Positions 10,629 to 27,245 of a stretch of 64,000 nucleotides of DNA are shown here, piece by piece. The translations under genes were made by a program, and so were the position numbers. The stretch is from Vanilla planifolia. Taxonomy: Eukaryota; Streptophyta; Magnoliopsida; Asparagales; Orchidaceae. Below the pieces are notes generated by a model. It ran no database searches. It saw only the letters and a program-made list of their open reading frames with translations, and was not told the origin of the DNA. Each line of letters opens with the position of its first letter. Positions within the stretch are counted from its first letter, which is position 1. The stretch spans positions 8,799,958 to 8,863,957 of the forward strand of contig CM043875.1 of the NCBI GenBank assembly GCA_023846275.1, written 5' to 3'.

Positions 10629-11968
10629 TTAGCACATAGAAAATTGAGAGGCTTAGGTTCAAGTAATATATCTATATAATGACTTACCTAACGGTGTTAT
10701 AGGTTTAGAAATAAAAATCTTAAGGTCACGAAGTAAGTAAGAAACTTCCAAGAAGACAAAGATTTGCATTAATTTAACATAAAAGACCTCAACCTAAAAG
10801 AAAGTAATTTTGATAACACAAACTCAAGTACTCATGTTGGTGGTGAAGTAGCTATATACATACATAGCAGAGTTCGTAGAAGGCCAAATAAGAAATCACA
10901 CAGTTGCATGTACTAATGAAAAAGTTGGATGCAATAATTTTCTCAAAAGTTGAAATAAAATGATAAAAACTTTTCTGATGATTTGATGATCTTGTGAATG
11001 TTAGATAATGAGTAAGAATCTCCCCTTTTGATCTTCACTTATCTTCCCAAGATACCTAAAGAATCACACTGCAGATTTTTTGCATACAATATACTCATAT
11101 CAAAACTTTATTCTATACAACATAGTGAGTATCCTTATTTATAAAGACTTAAAAGGTACAATAGTAATTTGTTAACTTAGGAATACAAAATGACATTTAT
11201 GAATACTAAGGGACAAATTTTGAAACTCTAAAGTATATTTTATAATTTTAAAGTCACAACAAATTAAAAAAAATACTTTGAATTCTACCAAAACAACTAA
11301 AAATGACTAAAAAAACTACAAAATTAATTGATGTAAATAGTTCTCAAATATGCATGTGCATTTCAAGCAATACCGATGAGTAACGAGGTGGTGATTTAAT
11401 TGGTGCAATGTCAACAGAGAGGCGTGTGACACTTTGGGTCCAATTTTTGTTAGCTAAGTGAATGGTCTGACGTGGGCAGAGAGTGAATGATGTTTTGAGT
11501 TTAACATGTTTATAGATAAACTTTACAATTGTCGAGCAGATTATCTAATTCAGATGGTTGATGCAGGTTGAGCCAACAATTGCTTTATCTACTGGTTGTG
11601 ACAAAAATAGTCCAAAACCCAATTTTAAGTATTTTTAACTAATTTTCAACCAAATTTTACATCAACAGAATTATGTGACAATTGAATAGATATTTGTACT
11701 AAATATAAAGCTAAAAATATTTGAAAAACTATCAATTGATCTTCAAACGACTTAAATTAAAGTGTTGATATGAATAACTTGATGAACTGATAAAGACTTA
11801 TTTGAAATATACAATAAACCAGAGTTGACTATAATTAACCCTTGCAATGATAATGATAGTGAAGACTAATAAGAAATAAAGTCAATCTTAGTATGACTTT
11901 GAGTTTAAATAGAATTAGTATACCTTCTTATGGAATCTCTATGTGATGTTTTGAATGTTATTGCATCA
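10629..11968 (-). repeat. Gypsy 3' LTR (left)
   Basis: It aligns along most of its length with 14998-16457. Examples are ggttcaagtaata near the left end, caaataagaaatcacac in the middle and ttattgcatca at the right end. On the minus strand it starts TGATGCAATAAC. Its other end is less certain by some bases. Confidence 0.7.
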
Positions 11969-14900
11969 TCTTTTCTAAGTAGAAAATAATTTAACTCTAT
12001 AGAGCTAGAATGAAATCTCTGATACTGCTCTAACATCTTTAGGTTTAAGCAGTGAAGTTTCCCTTCAGTAATCCAAGTGTCATCACATATAGGAAGGCCT
12101 TGCCAAAAATTCTTTATTTTTCTTGATCTTATATGAAAATTATTCGATCATCTAAGATTTGCTCTACTTAATCTCTCAATTCATCAGATGAGAATAAATG
12201 TATTAGTGTGATAAGTTCACTTGATAATGATGACAAAGGCTCAAAAGGCTTATTAGGTGTTGGGTGTGGTTCCCCAAAGATAATAGATCCCAAGTATTAA
12301 AGGTAGCATTCATTACATAATCTTTTAGTAAATTAAAAACATATGTATTGATTCTTAATTTTTTCATAATTCTAAATGGTCGACTACCATGGGTATGTAA
12401 TTTCTTGAAAGTTCTTAGGGAAATATTTTGAACTTAACATAGATCATCACATAATTATCCTTCACAAACTCTTTAAATTAGCATAAGCATCTACTAGTCA
12501 TTTATAAATTTTACTATTTAAATTAATTTATTTGATAAAATATTTATGTAATGATAAAATATGATAAGCAAAAAACTCAATAGACTCAGAATATAGAAAA
12601 TCATAAGATAAGGGAATCAAATTAATAAGACTCTAAGGATAATTTTTAAAACAAATTTTGAAAGGATTCAAACCCAATTTTTTATTAATAGAATTATTCA
12701 AATTCAATGCATGATAATAAATAATCCTAAGTTAAAACATGTTCTCTTATTAAGCTACAAAAAAGATAACCTAAATTTTGTTTAACTACTTTTTGTTTAT
12801 CCATTTGAGGATGATAAGTTGATAAAAATTTAAGTTTTATTTGACCTAATGAATTTAATTGATGATGTGATAAATGTTATAATGAGGTGCCAAAAACTAG
12901 ATATATAGTAAGTAATATCTCCCAAATATGTGATTTTTTTAATAAATCATTGAGAAGTACATAAATAATTTCTTTTAAGGACTACGAGTGATAGGGTGGG
13001 TATACTAATAAGAGCTTCCCTAATTATTATAAACTAGATAATCTCATCATTAACTATATCTCTCTCAATCTCTACTAGTGAAATGATACTAAATAATTTT
13101 CTTTTTTTTTATCATTTTTAGAGTATTTAGTTTAGAAATTTTCTTTGAGAGAGGTGAAGGGTATAACATGATCCTCTTTCTTTTGTATACAAAAATACAC
13201 ATATTGGCTCTTTCATTCAAGGTAATATCTTGATCATATAACTAAGGTCTTTCTAAGATAAAGCTACTTATCTGTATTGGGATAACATCACACTATAATT
13301 ACTCAGAATATTAACTAAACATTAATGAAACATAATAACTTTGTTGTATAAAGTTTTGTCTATCCAAAATACAATGTACGAGTAGGGATGGTCTATGAGT
13401 GTTAAACATATTTTTTTGTTAATATCTGTGCTATAATATTGATATAGTTATCATTATTTATAACAATCTTACAATGTTCATCTTTACTTTTAATGAAGGC
13501 ACTAAAGATCTTAGTTTGTTACTAATCTTTAAATGATCTTAATATAATCAAATTTTATCTCACAATAATTATGAGTGGTCTAATATAGTAAAGATTTTCA
13601 TTTAATTCTTGTAGTTCTTATTCAACCTTCTCATCTGATTATATAACCTCTTATTTCTCAACTTCAATATTTTCTTCTATTTTTTATGTTTGTGTAAGAC
13701 TCTGTTTGGTATTGAGCTGTTACATGCCCCTCTTATGACAATGATAACATCAAATCTAGAACTAGAAGATGGTTTTATTTGAGGGCTAAATTTAATGGGT
13801 TGGTGGAATAGGTGGAGTATAAGTTGATTGTGGAGTAGAAGTAGTGAGAATAATGGAAGTAGTGATACAAGTTTGAAAGCAAAAAGAGGATAAAGGAATC
13901 TCACTCTTAAGGGAAAATTGATCATCTAAATCTTTTTATATCACGAGCCACTTTATATGTCTTTTCTAAACTATTAATATTTTTCAAGTATAACTCAACT
14001 TAAATAGACTCTTTAAGCATAGCTTAAAATTAAGACAATACTACTTGATCTAACTCTTGTGCATCACATCTAAACATATAATCCTCAAATTTAATAATAT
14101 ATTCATCAAAAACTTTTAAAACTTAGGATATATGTCACTATTTATCTAAAGGTTTACTTAAATAAGAGGTGGATACATATTTAGCTGGTTAGAAAATCTT
14201 GAATTCTTCCCATGATCAGGATAATTCTTAATATTCATCAAGATATCACTTTTTTAATGTATGAATAAATAATCTAGCATGTGGTGTGAGCTTAGTTTTT
14301 ATAAATTAGTACTTTTGATGTTCACTAAGATCATATCAATCAAATTAATGCTCTATTCTTATTTCTCAATCCTAATATACTCTTGGATCTAAACCACCAT
14401 CAAATATAGGGGTTTCTATTTTAATCATATTAACCTGGCAATCATCATCCCTATTGTGCCTTCTATCATAGGCATATGGAGTATCTCAATGCCTAGGTCA
14501 ATGCTCTAGTTGATTCGATTCATTTTTAGAGGATATTTTCTAAACTTTGAAGTCACTTGTCATAAACCTACTTGATCTATGGGTTTCACTTGATTTATTA
14601 TCTTTATGTTATTTCAATTGGTCTATGCATGTTTCTAAGGTTGCTCTTAATTCTTAAAATCAAATTAGTTAATTTTAGAATCACATATTATATTACTAAG
14701 TCCATTATTAGTTATGATGATTGAAAATCAAATATTTTATATTATTTTAAGATCTAGTAGTCATAAATTATTGGATTGAAAACAAAGTTTTTAATTTGTG
14801 ATCATAAGAAATGGAAAAATAATAAATCTTAAAATATAATAATAAGAGACCATATAAAAAAAGAAATGTTATTACATCAAACTTGAAAACAATTTTTTTA

Positions 14901-14997
14901 ATAACTCTAACAATTAAAAATAAATATACAAAATTAAAAGATACTTATTTAACAATAAATTAAAATTAAGTTTATAAAGTTAACCATGCTCTGATAC
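11969..14997 (-). pseudogene. Gypsy gag-protease plus integrase C-terminus, decayed
   Basis: Read leftwards, 14215-13985 is a retrotransposon gag core (SWEEF, then EYIIKFEDYMFRCDAQELDQ). 13752-13700 is a zinc knuckle CYHC-HKRG-H with one missing base and the last Cys changed to Tyr. 13500-13140 is the aspartic protease region (a HPYSYIVFWIDK-like stretch where the family has HPxPYxIxWL, and later CIFVYKRKR). The frame then jumps to integrase C-terminal sequence at about 12830-12610 (STYHPQMDKQKVVKQNLG). It ends at 12230-12000 with DDTWITEGKLHCLNLK, the conserved tail of such integrases. Numerous stops and frameshifts are present. The missing RT to integrase core is a large internal deletion near 13.0-12.9 kb. 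Confidence 0.7.
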
Positions 14998-16457
14998 TGA
15001 AGTTGACAATTGAGAAGGATTTTGGTTCAAGTAATACATTGGTAAAATGACCTACCCAAACGTGTTATAAGTTTAGAACAGAAAATCTTACAACCGTCGG
15101 CCGAGTAAGAACTTTCTTAGAAGCCAAGGACTTGTATTGATTCTTAACTTAAGGGATCTTTATATAGAAAAAATAGTTTTAAGAACACACACCTAGGTAC
15201 TCACATTGGTGATGAAATGGCAAGGTACACATAAATGGAGTTCATAAAGGGGCAAATAAGAAATCACATAATCATATGCACTAATGAGAAAGTTAGACGA
15301 GATAATTAAATTTCTCGAAAGTTGAAATAAAATGATAAAAAAACTTTCCTAGTGATTTGACACTCTTGTGAATGTTGGATAATAGGTAGGAATCTCATTT
15401 TATGAGCCTCTCACTTGCCATCCTAGGATACCTCCAAAATCATACAATCAGATTATTTATACATAACATGCTCATATCAAATAAACTTGATGGCAATATT
15501 TTATTACTTCATTCAAAAATTCATTCCATATAATATGGCCAGCTTCCCTATTTATATAGATTTCAATAGTATAATAGTAATTTACTAACCTAAGAATATG
15601 AAATGACATTTGAGAAAACTAACACATTTTAAAATTCTAAAAACTATTTTAAAATTCCAAAAATTATCACAAATTCAAAAAAAATAATTTAAATTCTATA
15701 AAAAATGACTTAATAAGCTACAAAATTAATTGACTTAAACAGTTCCCAAACATGCATGTATGTTTTGGGTGGTAACGGCGAGTAGCAAGGCGACGGGAGA
15801 TGCAAGTGGTGCAGCACGAGTGGAGAGGTGCATGATGTTTTGAGTTTGATTTCTATGGGTGGTGTGATTTATGCAGCGCGGGCGGAGAGATGCATAATGC
15901 TTCAAGTTCAACTTTCAGGTCAATGTTGGTTAGAGGAAATCATCATAGGTTGATAAGTTGACGAGTGTTATAAGTTTTAACGTGTTCATGGATTAGGTCT
16001 ATGTAGGTCGAGTGGCTTATCAAGTTCTGAGGGTCGACGCAGGTTGAGTGAGTAGCAGCTACGATTATTGATGGTAGTAATGATGACATAAATTGTCCAA
16101 AACTTAATTTTAAGTCTTTTTGAAGTAATTTTCAACTAAATTTTATGCTAGAGAAATTATAGGATGACCAAATGGATGACTTGTACTGAATATAAAATTA
16201 GAAATATCTAAAACGTTGTCAATTGATCTTTAAACGACTTAAACTAAATTGTTGATGCGCATAACTTAAGGAACTGATGAAAAACAAACTGAAATGCGCA
16301 ATAAACAATAGTTGACTGTAATTAATCATGACAACAATAGTGATATTGGAGACTAATGAGAAGTAGATTAGTCAATTCTAGATAACTCCTAGTCCGAAAA
16401 AGACTAATATACTTCCAAGTGAAACTTTTGTGTAATGTTTTAGACGCTATTGCATCA
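14998..16457 (-). repeat. Gypsy 5' LTR (right)
   Basis: Homologous to the left LTR and adjoining the primer-binding site at 14984-14997. Its GC-richer centre (about 15770-16070) contains repeated gcagcg-gg-ggagag-tgca phrases. Ends are TG/CA on both strands. Confidence 0.7.
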
Positions 16458-16819
16458 CTCATCCCATGTGGCAATCTGTAATTGACTTGATGAAGAAGTA
16501 AAATAACTATTGTGTTAAAAAAACACATCATCGTTTTATGGCCAAAACTTTGTTACATGAAAAATCACATTACAAATGATCAAAATTTTCTTAGTAATAA
16601 GATTATAAAGCTTATAAGCTATTAACTGATCACAAAAACTACGAAGAAAGAATTTTCTCCCTTATCGTCACTTTTATCGTATTCTGGTTTGGAAAATCAA
16701 TATAGGAAATATACTCAAATATTTTGAAATGATCTATTAATAGTCTTCATCAACTTTATGCTTCCTATAATGTCACATTTTAAACAATAATTGTTGGGTT
16801 TTTGTTCAAAATATGAATA
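16458..16819. other. AT-rich spacer, no gene
   Basis: Nothing recognisable between the Gypsy LTR and the Copia integrase fragment. Confidence 0.5.
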
Positions 16820-17480
16820 CTCTAGTTAACTATTTCAAACCAAAAAGTTGTTTGAATGTTGCTCTTTAAAAAAGCTTCACACCATATTAAACATAGTGTC
16901 TTTCTCTCTTGAAAACTCCATTTTGTTGGAGCTGATAGTTTATACTAAGTTGTCCTTTGATTTTATAGTTTTTACAATAACTTACAAATTTATATGGGTA
17001 TTCTCCACCTTGATCAAAAATACATTTATTGGATTGCCAACATCTTTCTCAAAACGCACTTTTTAACTTTCAAAAATTAGAAATGTTTCCAACTTTTCTT
17101 GTTAAAAATAAACTAATGCATTTTAACTAAGATCATAAATGAAGGTGATAAAATATCATTTATCTCCATCAGAATATGGATTTGTTGGTTCACAAATGCT
17201 AGAATGAATCAGCTCCAATTGCTTATTTTGTTCATGATTATTCTTGCAAAAACTAATTATCATATTCTTTGCTATCAACATATTTTTACAAACTTAAGAT
17301 GAAACAATAATTTGGGATAGAATAATCATCATATTTTTTAATTTCGAATCTTCAAATCATCAAAGTTTAAATAACCATGAGAAAAATACTATCACCATGT
17401 TGCATCCTTTAACTTCGTTGAAAAACGTAAGTGATGATGTGGAGACAAAACAGTAACATATGACTCATCACTACATTACT
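16820..17480 (-). pseudogene. Copia integrase fragment, antisense
   Basis: The minus strand first gives the GAG-pre-integrase region at about 17435-17350 (DATW, HGYLNFDDLK, where the family has WHLRFGHLNF). It then gives integrase core sequence at 17225-16830: KQLELIHSSICEP, YFITFIYDLS and DQGGEYPYKFVSYCKNYKIK, ending near QLQQNGVFKRER. The first catalytic Asp (D in FIDDFS) is Tyr here; the second (DQGGEY) is kept. In-frame stops and frameshifts are present. It is a different Copia lineage from the 29-58 kb copies, and it lies about 480 bases beyond the stop codon of the RlmN-like gene. Confidence 0.7.
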
Positions 17481-17955
17481 TGCATCTTAGATTCCACATA
17501 CTTATCTTCAACAGAAATCCTATACCTTTTTTCTTGTAGTTATCTTGAACTAAGCAAGTTAGTATTTAAATTCAAGAAACATTTGAAATAACTATAAAAT
17601 TAATAAAGATCACTAGACTCTACAAAAGAGAATTAGATAACAAATGAAAGGTGGCATTATAATATTTCTAACAAAAAGGGTAAAATTTACCAGTTCAACT
17701 TAACAAAATAATATTACACCGAGCACCATAGTTAAGTTTTGTACTCACATGTTGAACCCTCGAGCAAACTGGCTGAGCAAAAATTGCAGGAGTATACTTT
17801 TAAGGCTTTGCTCATTTACAATTTTTAAACGTTATTTTTTCTCTTCAAACTCGAAGAATCAAAAAAATCTTTTTATAGCTCAGATCCCACGGCTATGCAT
17901 GGTTTTCATGTAATAGTAATAGTAGAGCCAGAGAGAGATCAAGATCATGAAGCTT
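17481..17955 (-). other. 3' flank of the RlmN-like gene
   Basis: Downstream of the stop codon the minus strand is AT-rich, with an AATAAC stretch near 17840 that might serve as a weak polyadenylation signal. The 3' untranslated region probably ends here. The transcript end cannot be placed from sequence alone. Confidence 0.4.
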
Positions 17956-22256
<4,301 letters not shown>

Positions 22257-22425
22257 GAGTGCGCTTTCCTATTGCTAGCCCGCCCTTCGACTGACAACTT
22301 GCTATTGTATACACGAGGTAGCGAAGCATGGATAAGTATAGGTCCTGATGGACATCGACGGCCCATGGACCTTGCTTAGGCTTTTGTTTTTCGCAAATAA
22401 AAAAGAAAAAGAAAAAATAAATCAA
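22257..22425 (-). promoter_or_regulatory. 5' leader and promoter-proximal region of the RlmN-like gene
   Basis: The GC-richer coding 5' end continues upstream of the ATG at 22256 as far as about 22380, then gives way to A/T-rich DNA. A TGGGCC motif (ggccca at 22360-22365 on the plus strand) lies about 105 bases upstream of the start codon. It matches the site II element TGGGCY, frequent in plant genes for organelle and translation functions. No clear TATA box was seen. Confidence 0.4.
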
Positions 22426-23447
22426 ACAATTCTTAATGATAAATTCTTGAAAGAGTTACGCACTAACCACATTGGTGTGACCCTCCATTAATGTGCCTAT
22501 TATTACCGTGAGAAATAACTCGTAATTTTTGTTATAATTCTACAGTTAGAACATAAAAATCTCTCATACATATTTGCAAGATTAATCCACCTACATTAAC
22601 CCTCCTAGGGTTTCAAAAGATGGACCTTGGAATACTTATGTGATTGCATTTTTGTGAATACTTACAAACAGATAGTGTGATTGGATCTACATCAAAGCAG
22701 ATTATAGCCCAAACAATCAATAGCAAGACATTTATACAAGATTTGTTTAGTGCATACAATTTTAATCTATTGGATTGTGAGGTAAGTTGAATAGATATTT
22801 TTAATCTAATAGGTCAAAAAAAAATACAAACGTAATTTTTAGATGATTATATATATTTTTCACCGATGCTTTTAAATCTAGACACAAAGAGCACATTAAA
22901 GTACAAAAGAAGATAATTAAAAAAGCATAGTGCATAATAAATGATCGTCATACAGCTTTACCCAAATAAAATAATTCAACCAAGATGTAGAGATAAAAAC
23001 TGTATTGCTATATGTTTCCAACATAAGTCAACACTAGAGAAGAATTGCTCGATGAATTCTTTAAGTTATGTTCAAAGTTGGAGCTAGTTAGTTAGGATTG
23101 TTTCAATTTGGTAATTGTATGATCCTCCAAGCTTATTTGATTAGGTATATGAAAATGACTCTTTTTTGTTTTATTTGAGGGTTTTTTTATCATCCAATTT
23201 CAATTTTGTAGCTATTCCAATGCAAGTACCACTTGATTCATGCATAGCTTGAACTTGGAATAGAGAGATAACAAAGTCATTTTAAAGCACAAATTAGCTT
23301 AATGTCTTATTAATATTTACAAGACCTCCTTTACAAACATAAATGCACATGATTCATGCAACCAATTGCAAATGCATTATAAGATCACAAAGAAAGAAAC
23401 TAATTAAAGTTAGTATAGAAAAAAAATTAAGTACTTTATTAAGCACA

Positions 23448-23450
<3 letters not shown>
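22426..23450. other. AT-rich intergenic DNA, nothing recognised
   Basis: Upstream flank of the RlmN-like gene. No coding or repeat structure could be identified by eye. Confidence 0.5.

Positions 23451-23523
<73 letters not shown>
23451..23523. repeat. (AT)36 microsatellite
   Basis: An uninterrupted run of AT dinucleotides covers 73 bases. It produces meaningless Tyr-Ile repeat frames on both strands. Such pure tracts are usually length-polymorphic. Confidence 0.98.
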
Positions 23524-23527
<4 letters not shown>

Positions 23528-23958
23528 AAAATGCACACATACATATACACATAACTTAAACTCATTTAAGTAATACCAATCCTAATGTTTCGTGATCGTA
23601 TTTATCATGGCTTTACATTATTAGAAATAATTAATGCAGACCTTCATCCATCCCAACCAACATCAACAATGCAAATTATGTAAGTAATAGGACTACAAAC
23701 ATTAATAATGGGATATACCAACATTACAATTACCATTATACAAAAGCTTCTCAAATTTAAGAAAACCATCTCCCATAAAATGTCCCACTCATTTGAATTT
23801 ATGTTAGTTAATAATAAAATTCTAAAGTAAAAAAATTGGTGTTAAATATCACCTTAAAAATTGTTGAAAGTTATAAATGTATATAATAGTTAGAATTAAG
23901 TACCTTCGAAACAATGAAAAATAAATTTATCCTTCAATTATTTATTATTAGGATATTT
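23524..23958. other. AT-rich DNA, nothing recognised
   Basis: Spacer between the microsatellite and the direct-repeat pair. No feature seen. Confidence 0.5.
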
Positions 23959-24417
23959 TTGTAACTACAAGACGAAAATCAAATAATGGGATGAGTAAGG
24001 GATGAACATGATAGTAAAGAAAAATTCAAATTATAATTTAGATATCTTCAAATCATTATTTGAAGGACTTTGTATTGTAATATGAGGATGTGCATACATA
24101 CATAATAAAAGAAACTACAGTTTCAATAAAAAGGCAATACGAAGCAAACAATTACCTCCTTTTTTCATTTAATGAAAATATTTTTATTGATATAAAAGAT
24201 AACCTGAAACTAAAAGCAAAAATTATGAGAATCTATTACTTAATAAAATAATAAAAAATATAAAAATTTGTCAAAATAATTAATAACTCTTAAAAGTCTT
24301 ATATACAATATATTCCAACCCATAATAAAATAAAATTTTCAAATAAATAAGAAAACATAAATAAAATCTATTAGATTAGTTCAAATCATCATTTTGATGC
24401 AGCTTGTCTAATATTAT
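23959..24417 (-). repeat. Direct repeat, left copy (LTR-like)
   Basis: Homologous to 26286-26753. The left edge (tgtaactacaagacgaaaatc) aligns with tgatagtgaaagaggtaaga at the other copy. The right edge near aatatta is approximate. Confidence 0.5.
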
Positions 24418-26285
24418 TCTACTCTTAAAACTCTAACTTGTAGATTTATACTTTAGAATATCTTCATCAAGCTCAACTCAACTTTTGTGAATCCTTAAAA
24501 ATTAGGATATAAGATGGTCTGACTACATGGTAAGTCAAATAAATAAGCTGGGTACATTCTCCACTTAACCCTTATGGTGGTCTGTCTAAGTATGATCCAC
24601 TAACTATCATGAGCAACCATCTTCAATTCTTGGGACCATTCAGTAATAATAATGATGTCTTTAAAGCATCTTATATATTAGTATAAGCCTCTATATAATA
24701 ATTAAAATTAATTTTTTTATCAAATAAATTTGAATAATATTTTTACAAAATATGTATAGAATTAAGAGAAGAAAAATGGAGAGTAATTACAAATTCAATA
24801 ATCTTCAAATCTAAAATAGAAGAAATACGAATTTGTGGATCATAGGACATAAGTTCATGTGAAAAGTTTTCTATAAGCAAAGAGAAAAGATATGGACTAA
24901 TATTTTTTAATATAGCTAATAGAGTGGGTGATTTAGATATGATGGAAGAGCTAACTTCCAATGTGTTTGAGAAGGCATTGGACCCAAAAGGATTTGTGGC
25001 CTAGTAGGAATGAAAGCTTTAGGCATGTTTTCAAGTTTAGGCTTTTTTTTCAAGCTCAATCTTTATTTGTAACTCAAGTTCATATGAAGGAATGAAACAT
25101 TTATTTAGAGATCTAGAGATGCAAATTAACACTAATTATCCATATAACATAAAGTTTTACACTCTTTAATCATTCACCATAATAATTCTTTATCCCATAT
25201 TGGCCTATGATAATAATTATTTATGTAAATGGTATAACACCATATCAAACATATAAAAGAGAATATTGACTAAATCTTTTAAGGATAAAGCATCTTTTAA
25301 GAATCTCAAAAGATCAGTTGTTATTATCAATAATAGAAAAAGGTCATGAATGATATTCTTTTACAAAGATTAAAAACAATCTTATATGATTTGACATTAC
25401 GAGAGAGTGTGAAATATGCAATATTTGAGAATAATTTTTTTTGTAGATGAAGATTTTGATATGATTTGTAGATGACCAAACTATATCTAGTAATTCATTA
25501 TTTATATATGATGAAATAAAACTTTTATGTAGATCATACTTGTTAGATCTAGAACAAAAATTAAAAGAGGACACTCATCCAAAGAACACTTTAAAGGCAC
25601 ATTAGATTAAACAAGCTATCAAATTTTTAATGTTAAGAAAACAATTTAATCAATTGATATCTCACAATCATTCTTGAGCTTTAAACTACTTATACCATAG
25701 CTAATGATGCAAGTTATAGCTAATTGGATACAAAAAATCCATTAAAAGATATTCTCAAGATAAGTTGGAAATAAGTCGAAAATGGTTCATATACAAAGTG
25801 GTTTGGCCAGGGTCAACTAGTTTGATGGATGGACTTGCCTTGTGTTAGTTTGGAAAGCTTTAGGTTGGTCTGGTTCCAGTTAAAGATTGGGCTCCTTTTT
25901 CTTATTCTTCTTTTGGTTCAATAATTATGAAGTGAATGGTGGTGGAGGAATCTTTACACACATGAGACGTGACTGGGTTAAAGGTTACATATGCATTATG
26001 TAGGTTGGGGAGTCACTATGTGGTCTTGTAATAGGTTCGAGCATAGCAATTATAAGGGAGGAAATAATGTGTTAGGACAGGTTAAGCAACAATAGGTCAG
26101 CAACCAAGGTGGAATCATTATAAATAGGAGAGGCAATGGTTGATAATAGCTAACAGTGTAGAAAATTAGTTTTTTTTAAGAAAACTTGATAGTGGTGAGA
26201 ATGATGTTGATGAAACTATAATGGATATTGATGATAAATCATTGTAATGGTTGGAATATTGTGAAAATTACTTTGGTACCAAATT
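24418..26285. other. Interior of the direct-repeat pair, no domain recognised
   Basis: Short frames (24743-24961 and 25344-25574, minus) show no family features. A stretch at 26030-26160 is somewhat G-rich (aggtcagcaaccaaggtgg). The content is unknown and may be noncoding, as in a non-autonomous LTR element. Confidence 0.35.
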
Positions 26286-26753
26286 GATAGTGAAAGAGGT
26301 AAGATAAAAATCTTATAGTGGGATGAAAGTTAGATGACCATAATGGAGAAGTCATTTGGAATTACAACTCAGATATATTCATATTGCAAGTTGAAGGAAT
26401 TTGGATCATAATCAAGAATGTTAACACATGCAAGATAAAAGGAGCCACACTTTCAATAAAGAGGTAATGCCCAATAACCAATAGTCTCCTTTTTTTTATT
26501 CCATGATAATATATTTATAAATACAAAGGATAATACTAGACTAAAAGCAAAGTTTATAAGAATACCCTTATATAGTAAAATAATAAAAATAATAAAAGTG
26601 ATAGAAATAACTTAAAAATTCTTAAGGACTTCATATATCACCCTTTAACAACTCATAATAAACTAAAAATACTAAATAAATAAGAAATATAAACAAAATC
26701 TATTAGATTAACTCAAATCATTATCTAAAAGTAGCTTAATTAATATTAGTTAT
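26286..26753 (-). repeat. Direct repeat, right copy (LTR-like)
   Basis: Partner of 23959-24417. It adjoins the primer-site-like actttggtacca at 26271-26282. Confidence 0.5.
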
Positions 26754-26889
26754 GTAATCAAATATAATACTTAGAGTAATAATTAGTTATGCACCTTTCA
26801 AAATACAACATAGCTTTCAATAATTACAATCTTTACAATTAACGTGAGATATTCAACACTTATGAACAAGTGATCATTACGAGCTTACC

Positions 26890-27245
26890 CATCCTCCTTT
26901 AGCTTTATGGATGTATTTCAAGTTCTAGAAGAGCATGTATCCCATGTGCATATTGTATTACATATTTTAAGAGAAATCAATTCTCAAGTGATATTTTTGA
27001 AACATGTGATTAGTATAGTAAGGATATCCACTAATCATAAAAAAAAATTGTTATTATGGATTGGCCAATACCCACTTCTATTTTAAAGATTCTTGAGTTT
27101 AGCTGTTATTATAAGAAACTTGTGTTAGGATTTTTTTAAATAGCATCCTCATTAATGAGATTGACTCAAAAAGCTATAAACTTTGAATGGGATGCTGATT
27201 GCAAGAATAATATTATTCTATCTAAAAAACAAATTGATAAGAGCA
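26890..27245 (+). pseudogene. Ty3/Gypsy RT-RNase H junction fragment
   Basis: The plus strand reads HIVLHILREINSQVIF, then after a gap and frameshift FLSLA and ILEFSCYYKKLVLGFF, then LMRLTQKAINFEWDADCKNN. This is the conserved end of Gypsy reverse transcriptase and the start of the RNase H connection (family form: FLGLAGYYRRFVxGFS, PLTxLTxKxxxFxWxxxCxxxF). The catalytic YVDD-type motif is not readable. No LTRs were assigned to it. Confidence 0.65.

Larger units (their letters stand above)
10629..16457 (-). mobile_element. Internally deleted Ty3/Gypsy retrotransposon
   Basis: Two diverged direct repeats (about 10629-11968 and 14998-16457) enclose a 3-kb interior. Just inside the right repeat, 14984-14997 reads ccatgctctgatac, the complement of the common tRNA-Met primer site GTATCAGAGCATGG. 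The element is therefore on the minus strand with its 5' LTR at the right. A purine-rich tract (ttagaaaaga on the minus strand) directly precedes the left LTR. The interior preserves gag, protease and the integrase C-terminus in order but lacks RT, RNase H and the integrase core. It could not have moved on its own proteins. Confidence 0.75.
23959..26753 (-). mobile_element. Probable short LTR element, orientation uncertain
   Basis: About 23959-24417 and 26286-26753 are diverged direct repeats. They share phrases such as tttcaataaa-aggcaata, aactaaaagcaaa, aaataataaaaa and atctattagatta. Just inside the right repeat, actttggtacca (26271-26282) resembles the complement of a tRNA-Met primer site (gctctgatacca, 9 of 12). 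This would make it a minus-strand element with LTRs of about 0.46 kb and a 1.85-kb interior. No gag or pol domain was recognised inside. Confidence 0.45.

Noticed and set aside
23343-23573. Tyr-Ile repeat frames
   Set aside because: Translation of the (AT)n microsatellite on both strands.
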